Source of the DNA: Acidobacteriota bacterium
GTDB taxonomy: Bacteria; Acidobacteriota; Blastocatellia; Pyrinomonadales; Pyrinomonadaceae
Direction of reading: 5' to 3'
DNA: 64,000 bases
Assembly (NCBI GenBank): GCA_016700175.1
Contig: CP065003.1
Span: 320,001-384,000, forward strand
Every line of letters starts with the position of its first letter. Positions within the stretch are counted from its first letter, which is position 1. Below are positions 44,024 to 52,509 of this stretch, piece by piece. The translations under genes were made by a program, and so were the position numbers. The notes under the pieces were generated by a model, which was given only the letters and a program-made list of their open reading frames with translations, made no database searches and had not been told where the DNA came from.

Positions 44024-44044
44024 GGGCAGGTACAAGCCCTGCCC
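44024..44044. repeat. REP-like hairpin in the groES-groEL spacer
   Basis: GGGCAGG-TACAAGC-CCTGCCC forms a 7-bp stem with a 7-nt loop. With its flanks it reads GTAGGGGCAGGGCTTGTACC then TGCCCTTG on the minus strand, a widespread type of interspersed palindromic intergenic sequence. It lies inside the operon spacer and might affect relative groES and groEL mRNA stability. Confidence 0.65.
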
Positions 44045-44070
44045 CTACAATGCGGCCGCGCTCAGCAAAC

Positions 44071-44385
44071 TTAGCTCGCGCTCGCTCCCGCGCGCTCGAT
44101 GATCCCGAGGATCTCGTCTTCGCGCATCATCAGAAGCTCTTCGCCGTCGATCGTGATCTCGGTCCCGCTGTACTTGCCGAAAAGCACCCGGTCGCCTTCC
44201 TTGACGTCGAGCTGCTGACGGGTCCCGTCTTCTTTGTACTTGCCGGCACCGGCGGCGATGACCTCGCCTTCCTGGGGCTTCTCCTTGGCGGAGTCGGGAA
44301 TGATGATGCCGCCGGAAGTCGTCGTGTTCTCGTCGACGCGGCGGATGATCACACGGTCATGAAGGGGTTTGATAGTTGTAGCCAT
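44071..44385 (-). CDS. groES: Co-chaperonin GroES (Hsp10)
   Basis: GroES is the heptameric lid for GroEL. The 104-residue protein starts MATTIKPLHDRVIIRRVDEN, followed by the mobile loop TTTSGGIIIPDSAKEKPQEG and the roof and C-terminal strands with GTEITIDGEELLMMREDEIL. The tail (ERAGASAS) is slightly longer than in the E. coli protein. ATG 44385 has AAGGAG 14 bases upstream; a longer frame starting four codons earlier is not needed. It is the first gene of the operon, with the promoter and CIRCE operator about 85-140 bp upstream. Confidence 0.97.
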   Translation of the reverse strand: MATTIKPLHDRVIIRRVDENTTTSGGIIIPDSAKEKPQEGEVIAAGAGKYKEDGTRQQLDVKEGDRVLFGKYSGTEITIDGEELLMMREDEILGIIERAGASAS

Positions 44386-44469
44386 TTCTAATTCCACTCC
44401 TTTTCTTTCGTGATGAATTTTTGCCTTAGCTGTTATTATCTTACGAGCCGCAGAAGCGGCCGGAAGCCT

Positions 44470-44496
44470 TTAGCACTCTCTGTTCAAGATTGCTAG
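44470..44496. promoter_or_regulatory. CIRCE operator (HrcA binding site), degenerate right arm
   Basis: TTAGCACTC-N9-GATTGCTAG matches the CIRCE consensus TTAGCACTC-N9-GAGTGCTAA perfectly in the left arm and at 7 of 9 positions in the right arm. It overlaps the -10 box of the groES promoter, the expected place for HrcA heat-shock repression. Confidence 0.85.
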
Positions 44497-44523
44497 TATA
44501 GGAAAACTTTCACAACCTTTCAA
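44495..44523 (-). promoter_or_regulatory. groESL sigma-70-type promoter
   Basis: On the minus strand, TTGAAA (-35, 44518-44523), a 17-bp spacer and TATACT (-10, 44495-44500) match the consensus at 5 of 6 positions in each box. The start of transcription would fall inside the CIRCE element, about 100 bp before the groES ATG. Confidence 0.8.
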
Positions 44524-44572
44524 GTGGTTTCTTGCACTGCTTAGAAAATCTGAGTGTTACGTTATCAAATTT

Positions 44573-45409
44573 ATGCCGATCGAACTGTCTGGAATCACGG
44601 TCTATCCGATCAAATCCGTAAAAGGGATCCCGCAGAGGTCAGCCGAGGTTGGAGAAATGGGCCTCCGAGGCGACCGTATGCTTATGGTTACGGACGAATC
44701 AGGCAGGTTTGTGACACAGAGGGAAATACCGGAGCTGTCGCTGATCGAGGCTTCCATCGAGCAGTCGTCGCTCAAACTATCCGCCAAAGGAGCGGGGAGC
44801 GTGATCCTCCCGATCCGTGAGGACCTTCCGCTTGATCGTGTCGAGGTCTGGCGCGACAAGTGTGAAGCCCACGATCTGGGTCCCGGTGCGGCGGAATGGA
44901 TAAGCGAGTTCCTGGGCGTTTCTTGCAGGCTGGTTCGAATGCCTGATCCTGGGACGAGGCACCTCGGTCCGAATTACGGGAAGGGGAAGGTGAGCTTCGC
45001 GGACGGCTTTCCAGTGCTGCTCGTCGGCGAATCGTCGCTCGAAGAACTGAATTCGAGGCTGCCCGAGAGAATTCCGATGAATCGGTTCCGCCCGAACCTT
45101 GTCGTCACAGGAACAAGGCCGTTCGAAGAGGACAACTGGAAGCGGATAAAGATCGGAGAGAGCGAATTCCGTGTGGTTAAGCCGTGCGCGCGATGCGTCG
45201 TGACGACGGTAGACCAGGAAAACGGAGCAAAGAGAGGGAAAGAGCCTCTCAGGACTCTCGCTGCGTTCAGGAAGGCCTCTGAGGTCCTGCCGCAAACCTT
45301 TGAATCCTTTGGACTGATGCCGAATGACGTCCTGTTCGGGCAGAACCTGATTCCGGAAACCCTGAATACATCCGTTGTGTTGGGAGATTTGGTTGAAGTT
45401 CTGGAATAA
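44573..45409 (+). CDS. MOSC domain-containing protein
   Basis: A 278-residue protein with an N-terminal MOSC_N beta-barrel (~1-115: ITVYPIKSVKGI; GDRMLMVTDESGRFVTQRE) and a C-terminal MOSC domain (~120-275). The second half includes FADGFPVLLVGESSLEELNS, MNRFRPNLVVTG and KPCARCVVTTVDQENG. The last carries the conserved cysteine of the MOSC/mARC family, proposed to bind a molybdenum cofactor or carry sulfur. Members include amidoxime-reducing enzymes and molybdenum-cofactor sulfurases; the exact role is open. It is divergent from groESL, with its ATG about 50 bp from the groES -35 box. No strong ribosome binding site is visible. Confidence 0.88.
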   Translation: MPIELSGITVYPIKSVKGIPQRSAEVGEMGLRGDRMLMVTDESGRFVTQREIPELSLIEASIEQSSLKLSAKGAGSVILPIREDLPLDRVEVWRDKCEAHDLGPGAAEWISEFLGVSCRLVRMPDPGTRHLGPNYGKGKVSFADGFPVLLVGESSLEELNSRLPERIPMNRFRPNLVVTGTRPFEEDNWKRIKIGESEFRVVKPCARCVVTTVDQENGAKRGKEPLRTLAAFRKASEVLPQTFESFGLMPNDVLFGQNLIPETLNTSVVLGDLVEVLE

Positions 45410-45419
45410 AGTCTCGAGG

Positions 45420-45692
45420 TCAGCCTTTTTTCCGGCGCGAAACAGGAGTCACTCGCGCTTTCTGTTTTGAACCCCGGACCTGCCCGGGCCCTGAACCATT
45501 GTACGAAGCAAGCCTCTTCGCCACCGTGTTGCGGTGCATTCCAAGGATGTCGGCAGTGTTGGAGATGTGATGCCCGTTTCGCTCCAGCGCGCGTTCGATA
45601 TAGACCCTCTCGAATTCCTCCAGAGCCTCGCTTAGCAGTATCTGCCCGTCGAGCATTCTCTCAACAAGGGCTTCCAGTTGCTTTTTCATCAT
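45420..45692 (-). CDS. Fis-type helix-turn-helix DNA-binding protein
   Basis: A 90-residue protein whose residues ~20-65 match the Fis/HTH_8 domain. The first helix is in LSEALEEFERVYIERALERN and the turn and recognition helix are in HISNTADILGMHRNTVAKRL. The domain is like the C-terminus of NtrC-family activators, but here it stands alone with an extra basic, Ser-rich tail (~66-90, KQKARVTPVSRRKKG). It may be a nucleoid or local regulator. The convergent MOSC gene ends 10 bp before its stop. purC lies upstream on the same strand at a 55-bp distance. Confidence 0.85.
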   Translation of the reverse strand: MMKKQLEALVERMLDGQILLSEALEEFERVYIERALERNGHHISNTADILGMHRNTVAKRLASYNGSGPGQVRGSKQKARVTPVSRRKKG

Positions 45693-45747
45693 CGGAACTC
45701 TTATCCCGTGTCGGATCTTGCGGTTGAGAACGCGTACGTTATTGAGT

Positions 45748-46650
45748 TCAGTCTTCCCGAGACTGTTCTCCGGTAATACGCCGAAATGCTTCCCTGTATC
45801 TCTCCGCCGTCGCGTTCACGATCTTTTCCGGAAGTTCGGGCGCAGGAGGAGTCTTGTCCCAGTCGAGCGACTCGAGATACTCCCTCAGAAATTGTTTGTC
45901 GAATGACGGCTGGGCGTGCCCAGGTTCGTACGCTTCCGCGGACCAGAACCTGGACGAATCGGGTGTAAGGACCTCGTCGATAAGGAGGATCCGGCCCCGG
46001 CTGTCGAGCCCGAACTCGAACTTCGTGTCGGCAATGATGATGCCTTTGGACGCCGCGTAAGTCGATGCCTCTGAGTACAATGCGACCGCACGCCTCTTCA
46101 ACTCGCCAGCCGCTTCCTCGCCGATGATCTCCGCGAACCTCTCTTCCGAAATATTTTCGTCGTGTCCTTGGGCGGCCTTTGTCGCGGGAGTGAATATAGG
46201 TTCGTCAAGCTTCGCGCACTGGGGAAGCCCGGCCGGCAGTTCGTGGCCGCATACCTCGCCCGTTCGCAGGTAATCCTTCCACCCCGAGCCTTCCAGGTAC
46301 CCCCGCACCACGCACTCGACCGGAAACACCTTCGTCCTCGTGACGACCGTGGACCGTCCTTTCAGATCGTCTCTCCCGGCCGCTTGCGGGATCGAGGAGA
46401 GTTCGGTCGTGATGAGGTGATTCTCGCTGATTCTCTGGAGTTTGCGGAACCAGAACTCTGAAATGGCGGTGAGGATCGCGCCCTTTCCCGGTATCTGATT
46501 GGGCATCACGCAGTCGAACGCAGAGATCCTGTCGGTGGCGACCAAAAGCAGCCTCTCTTCGTCGATCTCGTAAACGTCCCGTACCTTGCCGCGGTGAAGC
46601 AGCAAGAGCCCGGGGATCTCGGTTTCGGAAACGGTCGGGACCGGATTCAT
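45748..46650 (-). CDS. purC: SAICAR synthase
   Basis: PurC (phosphoribosylaminoimidazole-succinocarboxamide synthase) joins CAIR with L-aspartate using ATP in purine synthesis. The 300-residue protein matches the longer type of the family. It begins with LLLLHRGKVRDVYEID (GKVRDxY signature), then LLLVATDRISAFDCVMPNQI and VVTRTKVFPVECVVRGYLEG SGW. The metal- and ligand-binding segment follows (IIIADTKFEFGLDSRGRILL) and then DEVLTPDSSRFW. ATG 46650 (MNPVPTVSETE) is preferred to a longer frame reaching 46749, which has no family sequence. The gene appears to be on its own, with no purine cluster around it. Confidence 0.95.
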   Translation of the reverse strand: MNPVPTVSETEIPGLLLLHRGKVRDVYEIDEERLLLVATDRISAFDCVMPNQIPGKGAILTAISEFWFRKLQRISENHLITTELSSIPQAAGRDDLKGRSTVVTRTKVFPVECVVRGYLEGSGWKDYLRTGEVCGHELPAGLPQCAKLDEPIFTPATKAAQGHDENISEERFAEIIGEEAAGELKRRAVALYSEASTYAASKGIIIADTKFEFGLDSRGRILLIDEVLTPDSSRFWSAEAYEPGHAQPSFDKQFLREYLESLDWDKTPPAPELPEKIVNATAERYREAFRRITGEQSRED

Positions 46651-46830
46651 TCTTTGAATGGAGCTACTGGAAGCGGAGTCTGTAAAGCCGTGGTAAGACT
46701 CTATTACTAAATTCCCCGCAGGTAAAGAACTGTCGCGGAATTCAGGCAAGAACCGGAATATTTTCTCGCTATTTAATAATGTTTAATAATCTTGCTTCAC
46801 ATTTAACACAAAAAACTGCATAATTGAAAC

Positions 46831-46852
46831 GTGCCGGCGCCACGGCCGGCAC
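46831..46852. repeat. Perfect hairpin upstream of purC and the HEAT-like gene
   Basis: GTGCCGGC-GCCACG-GCCGGCAC is an 8-bp perfect stem with a 6-nt loop in the divergent gap between purC and the gene at 46931. No T run follows on either strand, so it is not a normal terminator; it could be an operator or a REP-like unit. Confidence 0.6.
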
Positions 46853-46930
46853 CCTGCCTGACCTCGCAATTGCCCTGTCCATCTGATCCGCGGGCGATCG
46901 AACCCAAGTGACCTCGCGCATAATCCTGTT

Positions 46931-48061
46931 ATGAAAAAGACATTCCTATCCTCGGCCTTCCAGATATCGGTAACAGTACTCATCGGTTCTTCCATCGTTT
47001 TCGCCCAGTCCGGCGCAAGTTCCGGGGGAGGCGGATCGCTTTTGTGGGTCTTCCTTGTCGGCATGATCGTGGCTCTCGCGGTTGGAGGTCTGATCGCGTG
47101 GCGGATGAACCAGAAAGAATTGACCGCGACAACCGCCGGTGTCAAAGAGATCGGATTTGGTCCGGACAAGAGTCCGGCCGGCGAGGGCGGCGCGGGCAAT
47201 AAGGCTGACCGGAGACGTGCTTCGCGCAGTCACGATTCGGGCTCAGCGAATCCCTCACTTCACGGGATAGACATCGACGACGTGAAGGAGAAAATGGAGA
47301 AGATACGCTTCGAGCGGCTTCCGATCAACAGGATCGACGCGCTCAAGAGCCCGAGGACATTTAGCGCTCTTCCGGCAGGCGACGATGAGGAGCTGCTTAG
47401 GGCCATTGAGGATTCCGATGTCGAGTTCGTAGAGGACGAAGAGGTTCGTGATGCAGCGCTCGACGTGCTAGCGGGCTTCCGGACACGGAATTCGGTCGAT
47501 GCAATTGCCCAGATGGCGATTTATGACCTGTCTTCCACGCTTCGGTCAAAGGCAGTCGGAATCCTCGCGGACATCGATCACGAGTCGGTATTCGAATCAG
47601 TGATCCTTTCCTGCGCCGATCCCACAAGGGAGGTCAGGGCTGCGGGCGCAAAAGCTCTTTTCAAGCTGAGCTTCAACCGGACCGATGCATGGCTGCGGCT
47701 CGCGGAATGCGGGGAGTCGTACAGGGTCTCTCAGGCTGCCAAGGCGGCAATCGAGGCCGATTTCGTAGGGCGCTCGCTGGAACGCCTCGTCCACAAGGAC
47801 GTCTCCTACGCAGGCGAGGCTCTCGCGCTTCTCGCTTTGCTAATCAAGGCCGGCGAAACGGACGAACTGCTTGACTACCTTCTTCTTGGGGATAAGAAAG
47901 ATGTGAAACTCGCCTTGCTGAGAGTCTTCAGGATCGTCGGAGACGAGGCCGCGATAGAGAAACTGCGCATGCTCGTGGATTCCGAGAGCCTCACTGACGA
48001 CATCCTGGCGGAAGCTAGTGTCGTTGTAGGCAGCAAGGAAGAAGCGGTTGCGAGTGATTAG
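46931..48061 (+). CDS. Membrane protein with HEAT-like repeats
   Basis: A 376-residue protein with a signal peptide (1-~25, ending SIVFAQ) and a second membrane helix (~39-57, LLWVFLVGMIVALAVGGLIA). A flexible linker follows (~65-115, rich in Gly, Ala and Arg). The C-terminal domain (~140-370) has helical repeats of HEAT/PBS-lyase type, for example DAALDVLAGFRTRNSVDAIA, RSKAVGILADIDHESVFESV and VRAAGAKALFKLSF. These repeats usually make protein-protein contacts. There is no enzymatic motif, and I do not know a named family. The gene is divergent from purC; uvrB starts 235 bp downstream. Confidence 0.65.
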   Translation: MKKTFLSSAFQISVTVLIGSSIVFAQSGASSGGGGSLLWVFLVGMIVALAVGGLIAWRMNQKELTATTAGVKEIGFGPDKSPAGEGGAGNKADRRRASRSHDSGSANPSLHGIDIDDVKEKMEKIRFERLPINRIDALKSPRTFSALPAGDDEELLRAIEDSDVEFVEDEEVRDAALDVLAGFRTRNSVDAIAQMAIYDLSSTLRSKAVGILADIDHESVFESVILSCADPTREVRAAGAKALFKLSFNRTDAWLRLAECGESYRVSQAAKAAIEADFVGRSLERLVHKDVSYAGEALALLALLIKAGETDELLDYLLLGDKKDVKLALLRVFRIVGDEAAIEKLRMLVDSESLTDDILAEASVVVGSKEEAVASD

Positions 48062-48296
48062 AGGTCGCTTTGTTTGCCAAGGGTTCTGTAGAGTGGTTTC
48101 GATGGGGGCGGGTCGCTGACCTGCCCTCTTTTGCATTTAAGCTGAATCGTTTCAAGGAGCTTTTCGGCTGGTCGATCCGAGGACTGTCCTGCCAGGACAC
48201 TGGGAATTCGAATCCCGAGCCTTCATTGGTTCAGGTTGAGATCCGCGGCAGTCACGGCCTTTGTCACGCCGGGCCACTACAAGCTAGAATTTCCTG

Positions 48297-50285
48297 ATGA
48301 AGTTCAAGCTCGATTCTCCTCACGCGCCTACAGGCGACCAGCCGACGGCGATCGGGGAGCTTGTCGGTAATATCGAAGCCGGGGTTAAAGACCAGGTCCT
48401 TCTCGGGATCACCGGATCCGGGAAGACGTACACGATCGCGAACGTGATCGACCGAACTCAACGGCCGACGCTCGTTATCGCACATAACAAGACCCTCGCG
48501 GCGCAGTTGTACCAGGAGTTCAAGTCCTACTTTCCCGAAAACTCGGTCGAGTATTTCGTTTCCTATTACGACTATTACCAGCCGGAGGCGTACGTCCCCG
48601 CCTCGGACCTCTACATAGAAAAAGAGGCGACGATCAACGACGAGATCGATCGCCTGAGGCTTTCGGCGACGCGCGCGCTGTTCGAAAGGCGCGACGTTAT
48701 CGTGGTCGCTTCCGTTTCATGCATCTACGGCCTCGGCGATCCCGACGCGTATTACGGGATGCTCCTTTTCGTGGAGCCGGGCCAGACGATCACCCGCGAC
48801 GAACTTCTGAAGAAACTTGTGGAGCTGCAGTACGAACGCACGGAGATCGCGTTCGAACGCGGGAACTTCCGCGTCAGGGGCGACATCGTCGAGGTCTATC
48901 CGAGCTATCAGGACACGGCCTACAGGATCGAGCTCTGGGGCGATGAGATCGATGCGGTCTATTCCATCGATCCGCTCCTCGGCGAGGTGATCGAAAAACA
49001 CGATTCCCGCGTCCCTGTCTATCCAAAGACCCACTACGTGATGTCGAAGTCCACGATCTCGCGCGCGGTCAGATCTATAAAAGAAGAGCTTGTCTGGTGG
49101 GAAGAGGAACTGATCAAGCAGGGAAAGCTGGTCGAATCGCAGAGGCTTCACCAGCGGACGATGTACGACCTGGAGATGATGAAGGAAATGGGCTTCTGCC
49201 GTGGTATCGAGAATTATTCGCGCCACCTGACCGGCAAGAAGCCCGGCGAGCCGCCTCCGACACTGCTTCATTATTTGCCCAAAGACGCTCTGATCGTGAT
49301 CGACGAATCGCACCAGACGATCCCTCAGCTCGGCGCTATGTTCAAGGGCGACCAGTCAAGGAAGGGCACTTTGGTCGAATACGGCTTCCGTCTGCCTTCG
49401 GCAAAGGACAACCGGCCTTTGAACTTTGAAGAGTTTCTTTCGATGATCGGGCAAACCATCTATGTCTCCGCCACGCCGGGCAATTTCGAGCTCGAAAGAA
49501 CAGAAGGCGAGATCGTCGAGCAGATCATACGCCCGACGGGACTGATAGACCCGAGGATCGAAGTGCGGCCCGTGAAGGGCCAGATCGACGACCTGCTTGA
49601 AGAATGCCGCCTGCGCGCCGAGCGCAACGAGCGAGTGCTTGTCACCACGCTGACGAAGAAGATGGCGGAGAATCTCTCCGAATACTTCGCTGAGGTCGGT
49701 GTGAAAGTGACGTACCTGCATTCGGATATCGATACTCTGGAGCGGATCAAGATCCTGCGCGATCTTCGCAGGGGCGAGTTCGATGTCCTGGTCGGCATCA
49801 ACCTCCTCCGTGAAGGCCTCGATCTTCCGGAGGTCTCGCTCGTAGCGATCCTCGACGCGGACAAGGAAGGGTTCCTTAGGTCCGAGCGCAGCCTTATCCA
49901 GACGATGGGACGCGCGGCACGAAATGCCGACGGAATGGCGATCCTCTACGCGGACAAGATCACTGACTCCATGCGCGCCGCGATCGACGAGACGACCCGC
50001 CGGCGCGAGATCCAGGAGGCGTATAATGAGGAGCACGGTATAACACCGAAAACCATCGTCAAGCCGGTAGAGGCGACGCTCGTCACGGCCTACGAGGCGG
50101 ATTACTTCAAAGTGCCGCTCGAGCTTGAGAAGTACGAGGAATACTCGCCGAAACAGCTCCGTGCGCTGATCGAGAGCCTTGAGAACGATATGCGCATCGC
50201 CGCGAAGGAGATGAAGTTCGAGCAGGCGGCGGAATACCGCGACAAGATCAAGTACCTGCGCGACAGGGAACTGCAGATCCGCTAG
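48297..50285 (+). CDS. uvrB: Excinuclease ABC subunit B
   Basis: UvrB is the damage-verifying helicase-like subunit of the UvrABC nucleotide excision repair system. The 662-residue protein is full length. Walker A is GITGSGKTYTIANV near residues 38-51. The damage-clamping beta-hairpin region is YFVSYYDYYQPEAYVPASDL, and Walker B/motif II is LIVIDESHQTIPQLG. Motif V appears in DVLVGINLLREGLDLPEVSL and motif VI in LIQTMGRAARNADG. The C-terminal UVR domain (~625-660) contains KFEQAAEYRDKIKYLRDREL for UvrC binding. The gene is single, followed 20 bp later by the FAD oxidase gene on the same strand. Confidence 0.98.
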   Translation: MKFKLDSPHAPTGDQPTAIGELVGNIEAGVKDQVLLGITGSGKTYTIANVIDRTQRPTLVIAHNKTLAAQLYQEFKSYFPENSVEYFVSYYDYYQPEAYVPASDLYIEKEATINDEIDRLRLSATRALFERRDVIVVASVSCIYGLGDPDAYYGMLLFVEPGQTITRDELLKKLVELQYERTEIAFERGNFRVRGDIVEVYPSYQDTAYRIELWGDEIDAVYSIDPLLGEVIEKHDSRVPVYPKTHYVMSKSTISRAVRSIKEELVWWEEELIKQGKLVESQRLHQRTMYDLEMMKEMGFCRGIENYSRHLTGKKPGEPPPTLLHYLPKDALIVIDESHQTIPQLGAMFKGDQSRKGTLVEYGFRLPSAKDNRPLNFEEFLSMIGQTIYVSATPGNFELERTEGEIVEQIIRPTGLIDPRIEVRPVKGQIDDLLEECRLRAERNERVLVTTLTKKMAENLSEYFAEVGVKVTYLHSDIDTLERIKILRDLRRGEFDVLVGINLLREGLDLPEVSLVAILDADKEGFLRSERSLIQTMGRAARNADGMAILYADKITDSMRAAIDETTRRREIQEAYNEEHGITPKTIVKPVEATLVTAYEADYFKVPLELEKYEEYSPKQLRALIESLENDMRIAAKEMKFEQAAEYRDKIKYLRDRELQIR

Positions 50286-50305
50286 GCAGGGGAACAAACT
50301 GAAGG

Positions 50306-51787
50306 ATGATCATTAAGACCGAAAAGAGCGAGTTTGGAGACTACCTGGCCGATGCGAGCAATATGCCGGGAGGCGCTGCCGAACGTGTTTTCATTCCGGA
50401 GACGGCCGATGAGGTGGCGGATGCAGTGAAGGCCGCCGAAGGCCCGATCACGATAAGCGGCGCGAGGACGGGAACTGTCGGCGGCGCGGTGCCGTTTGGC
50501 GGAACTGTCATTTCGCTGGAGAAACTGAACAAGATCGTTGCGATCGACGTGGAAGGGATGACGGTGACCGCCGAAGCCGGCGTGATACTCGCCGATCTCC
50601 AGAGAGCGGTCGAGGCGGAAGGCCTCTATTATCCGCCCGATCCGACGGAATGGAGTTGCCAGATCGGCGGGACCGTCGCGACGAACGCGAGCGGGGCGCG
50701 CAGCTTTAAGTACGGCGCTACAAGGGACTTCGTCCGGCGGATCACCGTGGTTCTCGCTGACGGGGACACGATCGGGATCTCGCGCGGAGAGCACATTTCG
50801 GATAACGGGAGACTGCATCTCAGAACGGACTCTGGCAGCGAGATAAGTGCAAGGATACCAACCTACCGGAAACCGGATGTCAGAAAGGATGCGTGCGGCT
50901 ATGTTGCGGGAGAAAAGGTCGACGCCATCGACCTGTTCATCGGGAGCGAAGGCACGCTCGGGATCATCACCGAGGTCGAACTTGCACTAGTCCGGAAGCC
51001 CTCCGGCTCTTTGTCGGGCATAGTCTTCTTTCGTGAAGAATCGGACCTTCATGACCTGGTCCGCGCGGCGCGCGATGCCTCGTTCGCGACGCGTGCAGGA
51101 AGGTCCGAAGGCATCGATGCTTCGCTGATCGAATACTTCGACAAGCGCTCGCTTGAACTGATCGCCGAGAAGTTCCCGGAGGTCCCGGGAGGAATGGCGG
51201 GAGCCGTTTTCTCCGAGCAGGAGACCGACGACGAGAACGAGGACGAACTGTTCGACGCCTGGAACACTCTGTTCGAAGAGAACAACGCCGAAATGGAGGA
51301 ATCCTGGTTTGCCGTGAGCGAGAACGATCTGGCGAAGATGCGCGAGTTTCGGCACGCGCTCCCGGTCGCGGTCAATGAAAGGGTCGTTAGGAACAATCAG
51401 AGGAAGATCGGGACCGACATGGCACTTCCGGACGAGAACTTTCCTTCATTCCTGGATTACTGCCGCGGCAAACTCGATTCGAGCGGCATGGAATACGTGA
51501 TCTTCGGCCACATAGGCGACAACCATCTTCATATCAACCTTTTGCCGAAGGACGATAATGAGACGGTCGCGGCGCGCCATTTGTATGGCCGGTTCATCGC
51601 GCAGTCGATAATGCTCGGCGGGACCGTCAGTGCCGAGCACGGCGTCGGCAAGCTGAAATCGAAGTATCTGTACGTGATGTACGGCGAGCGGTACCTGACC
51701 GAGATGGCGGAACTGAAGCGCGCTTTCGATCCGGATTTCAGGCTCGGGCCTGGGAATATGATCGACTTGCAGTACCTTCGGTACTGA
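50306..51787 (+). CDS. FAD-binding oxidoreductase (GlcD/D-lactate dehydrogenase type)
   Basis: A 493-residue flavoprotein of the FAD-linked oxidase family (glycolate oxidase GlcD, D-lactate dehydrogenase). The N-terminal FAD_binding_4 domain (~25-225) has ITISGARTGTVGGAVPFGGT and VATNASGARSFKYGATRDFV, with YVAGEKVDAIDLFIGSEGTL further on. The C-terminal substrate domain (~230-490) contains EYVIFGHIGDNHLHINLLPK and GTVSAEHGVGKLKS, the metal-binding histidines of this family. A substrate such as D-lactate or glycolate is likely. It probably delivers electrons to quinone or another carrier. The stop codon lies inside the first unit of an ACTGAGG tandem repeat. Confidence 0.9.
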   Translation: MIIKTEKSEFGDYLADASNMPGGAAERVFIPETADEVADAVKAAEGPITISGARTGTVGGAVPFGGTVISLEKLNKIVAIDVEGMTVTAEAGVILADLQRAVEAEGLYYPPDPTEWSCQIGGTVATNASGARSFKYGATRDFVRRITVVLADGDTIGISRGEHISDNGRLHLRTDSGSEISARIPTYRKPDVRKDACGYVAGEKVDAIDLFIGSEGTLGIITEVELALVRKPSGSLSGIVFFREESDLHDLVRAARDASFATRAGRSEGIDASLIEYFDKRSLELIAEKFPEVPGGMAGAVFSEQETDDENEDELFDAWNTLFEENNAEMEESWFAVSENDLAKMREFRHALPVAVNERVVRNNQRKIGTDMALPDENFPSFLDYCRGKLDSSGMEYVIFGHIGDNHLHINLLPKDDNETVAARHLYGRFIAQSIMLGGTVSAEHGVGKLKSKYLYVMYGERYLTEMAELKRAFDPDFRLGPGNMIDLQYLRY

Positions 51788-51866
51788 GGACTGAGGACTG
51801 AGGACTGAGGACTGAGGGAAGAGTACTGAGGACTGAGGACTGAGGACTGAGTACTGAGGACTGAGT
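51783..51866. repeat. ACTGAGG 7-bp tandem repeat starting over the stop codon
   Basis: About nine ACTGAGG units, some interrupted by GAAGAGT or GT, run from 51783, and the stop TGA of the FAD oxidase gene is part of the first unit. A second tandem word follows at 51924-51972. The rest of the 292-bp gap shows only a possible -10 box near 52011. Confidence 0.85.
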
Positions 51867-51923
51867 ACCTGGTAACTGCGGAATTGAGAATTGAGAACTT
51901 GCGATTGATCCCTGATCCTTGTT

Positions 51924-51972
51924 CCCTGGTCCCTGGTCCCTGGTCCCTGGTCCCTGGTCCCTGGTCCCTGGT
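51924..51972. repeat. CCCTGGT 7-bp tandem repeat (seven perfect copies)
   Basis: Seven perfect head-to-tail CCCTGGT units cover 51924-51972. The reverse complement ACCAGGG matches the GACCAGGGATCGGGGACC-type words found right after serA (12524-12550). Confidence 0.95.
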
Positions 51973-52079
51973 CAATGGTCCTTGATCCCTGTTCTGAGAA
52001 CTTTTCCGTGTATAATGTCGTTCCAACAAGCAGTTGACACCCGGAAGCCTCCCAAATAGCCCATTTTCTGGAGATAAAT

Positions 52080-52487
52080 ATGAAGAATAGATTCGCTCTC
52101 TTTTTAGTACTGGCGGTACTCCTGGTAGTCGTTCTCGGTTGCAGCCTGGGAGGTCTTACTGGCTCGGGAGATTCGGAAAGCGGCAGCGGCGACAGTTCAA
52201 GTTCGTCGGACGGTTCCTCAGATTCCGGCTCGTCGGCGGGCGACCTCGTGAAGGTAGGGATCCCCGAGTGTGACGAATTCGCACAATACATTAACGAACA
52301 GTCGGAGACGATCGGCAAGGATTCCTGGGCGGCGCGAGCGATCGTCGAAATGTACAAGCAGTCCATCTTCCAGGGCCTGAAGGAAAGTGTAGAGAAGATG
52401 AACGATGAGGAGAAGGCAAAGATGGCAGACACCTGCAAGCAGGCGTTCGAGAACGTAAAGAAGCAGATGGAGGAAAAAGACAAGTAG
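52080..52487 (+). CDS. Small lipoprotein
   Basis: A 135-residue lipoprotein. The signal peptide ends in a lipobox VVLG-C with Cys21 as the acylated residue. It is followed by a Ser/Gly/Asp-rich flexible linker (~22-55) and a helical C-terminal domain (~58-135) with a cysteine pair (PECDEF and ADTCKQAF) and a Lys/Glu-rich end. I do not recognise a named family, although similar helical lipoproteins are common. The TATAAT at 52011-52016 may be its -10 box; no good -35 is seen at 17 bp. A hairpin follows the stop at 52510-52545. Confidence 0.75.
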   Translation: MKNRFALFLVLAVLLVVVLGCSLGGLTGSGDSESGSGDSSSSSDGSSDSGSSAGDLVKVGIPECDEFAQYINEQSETIGKDSWAARAIVEMYKQSIFQGLKESVEKMNDEEKAKMADTCKQAFENVKKQMEEKDK

Positions 52488-52509
52488 CTCTTCAGAGGAT
52501 TGAGATATT

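Noticed and set aside
46831..46852. Terminator for a neighbouring gene
   Set aside because: It lies upstream of both divergent genes and has no T run on either strand.
48200..48225. tRNA-like GGGAATTCGAATCCC upstream of uvrB
   Set aside because: The loop is nine bases instead of seven and no acceptor, D or anticodon stem can be built around it.
51924..51972. CRISPR-like reading of the 7-bp CCCTGGT repeat
   Set aside because: Pure tandem repeat without spacers.
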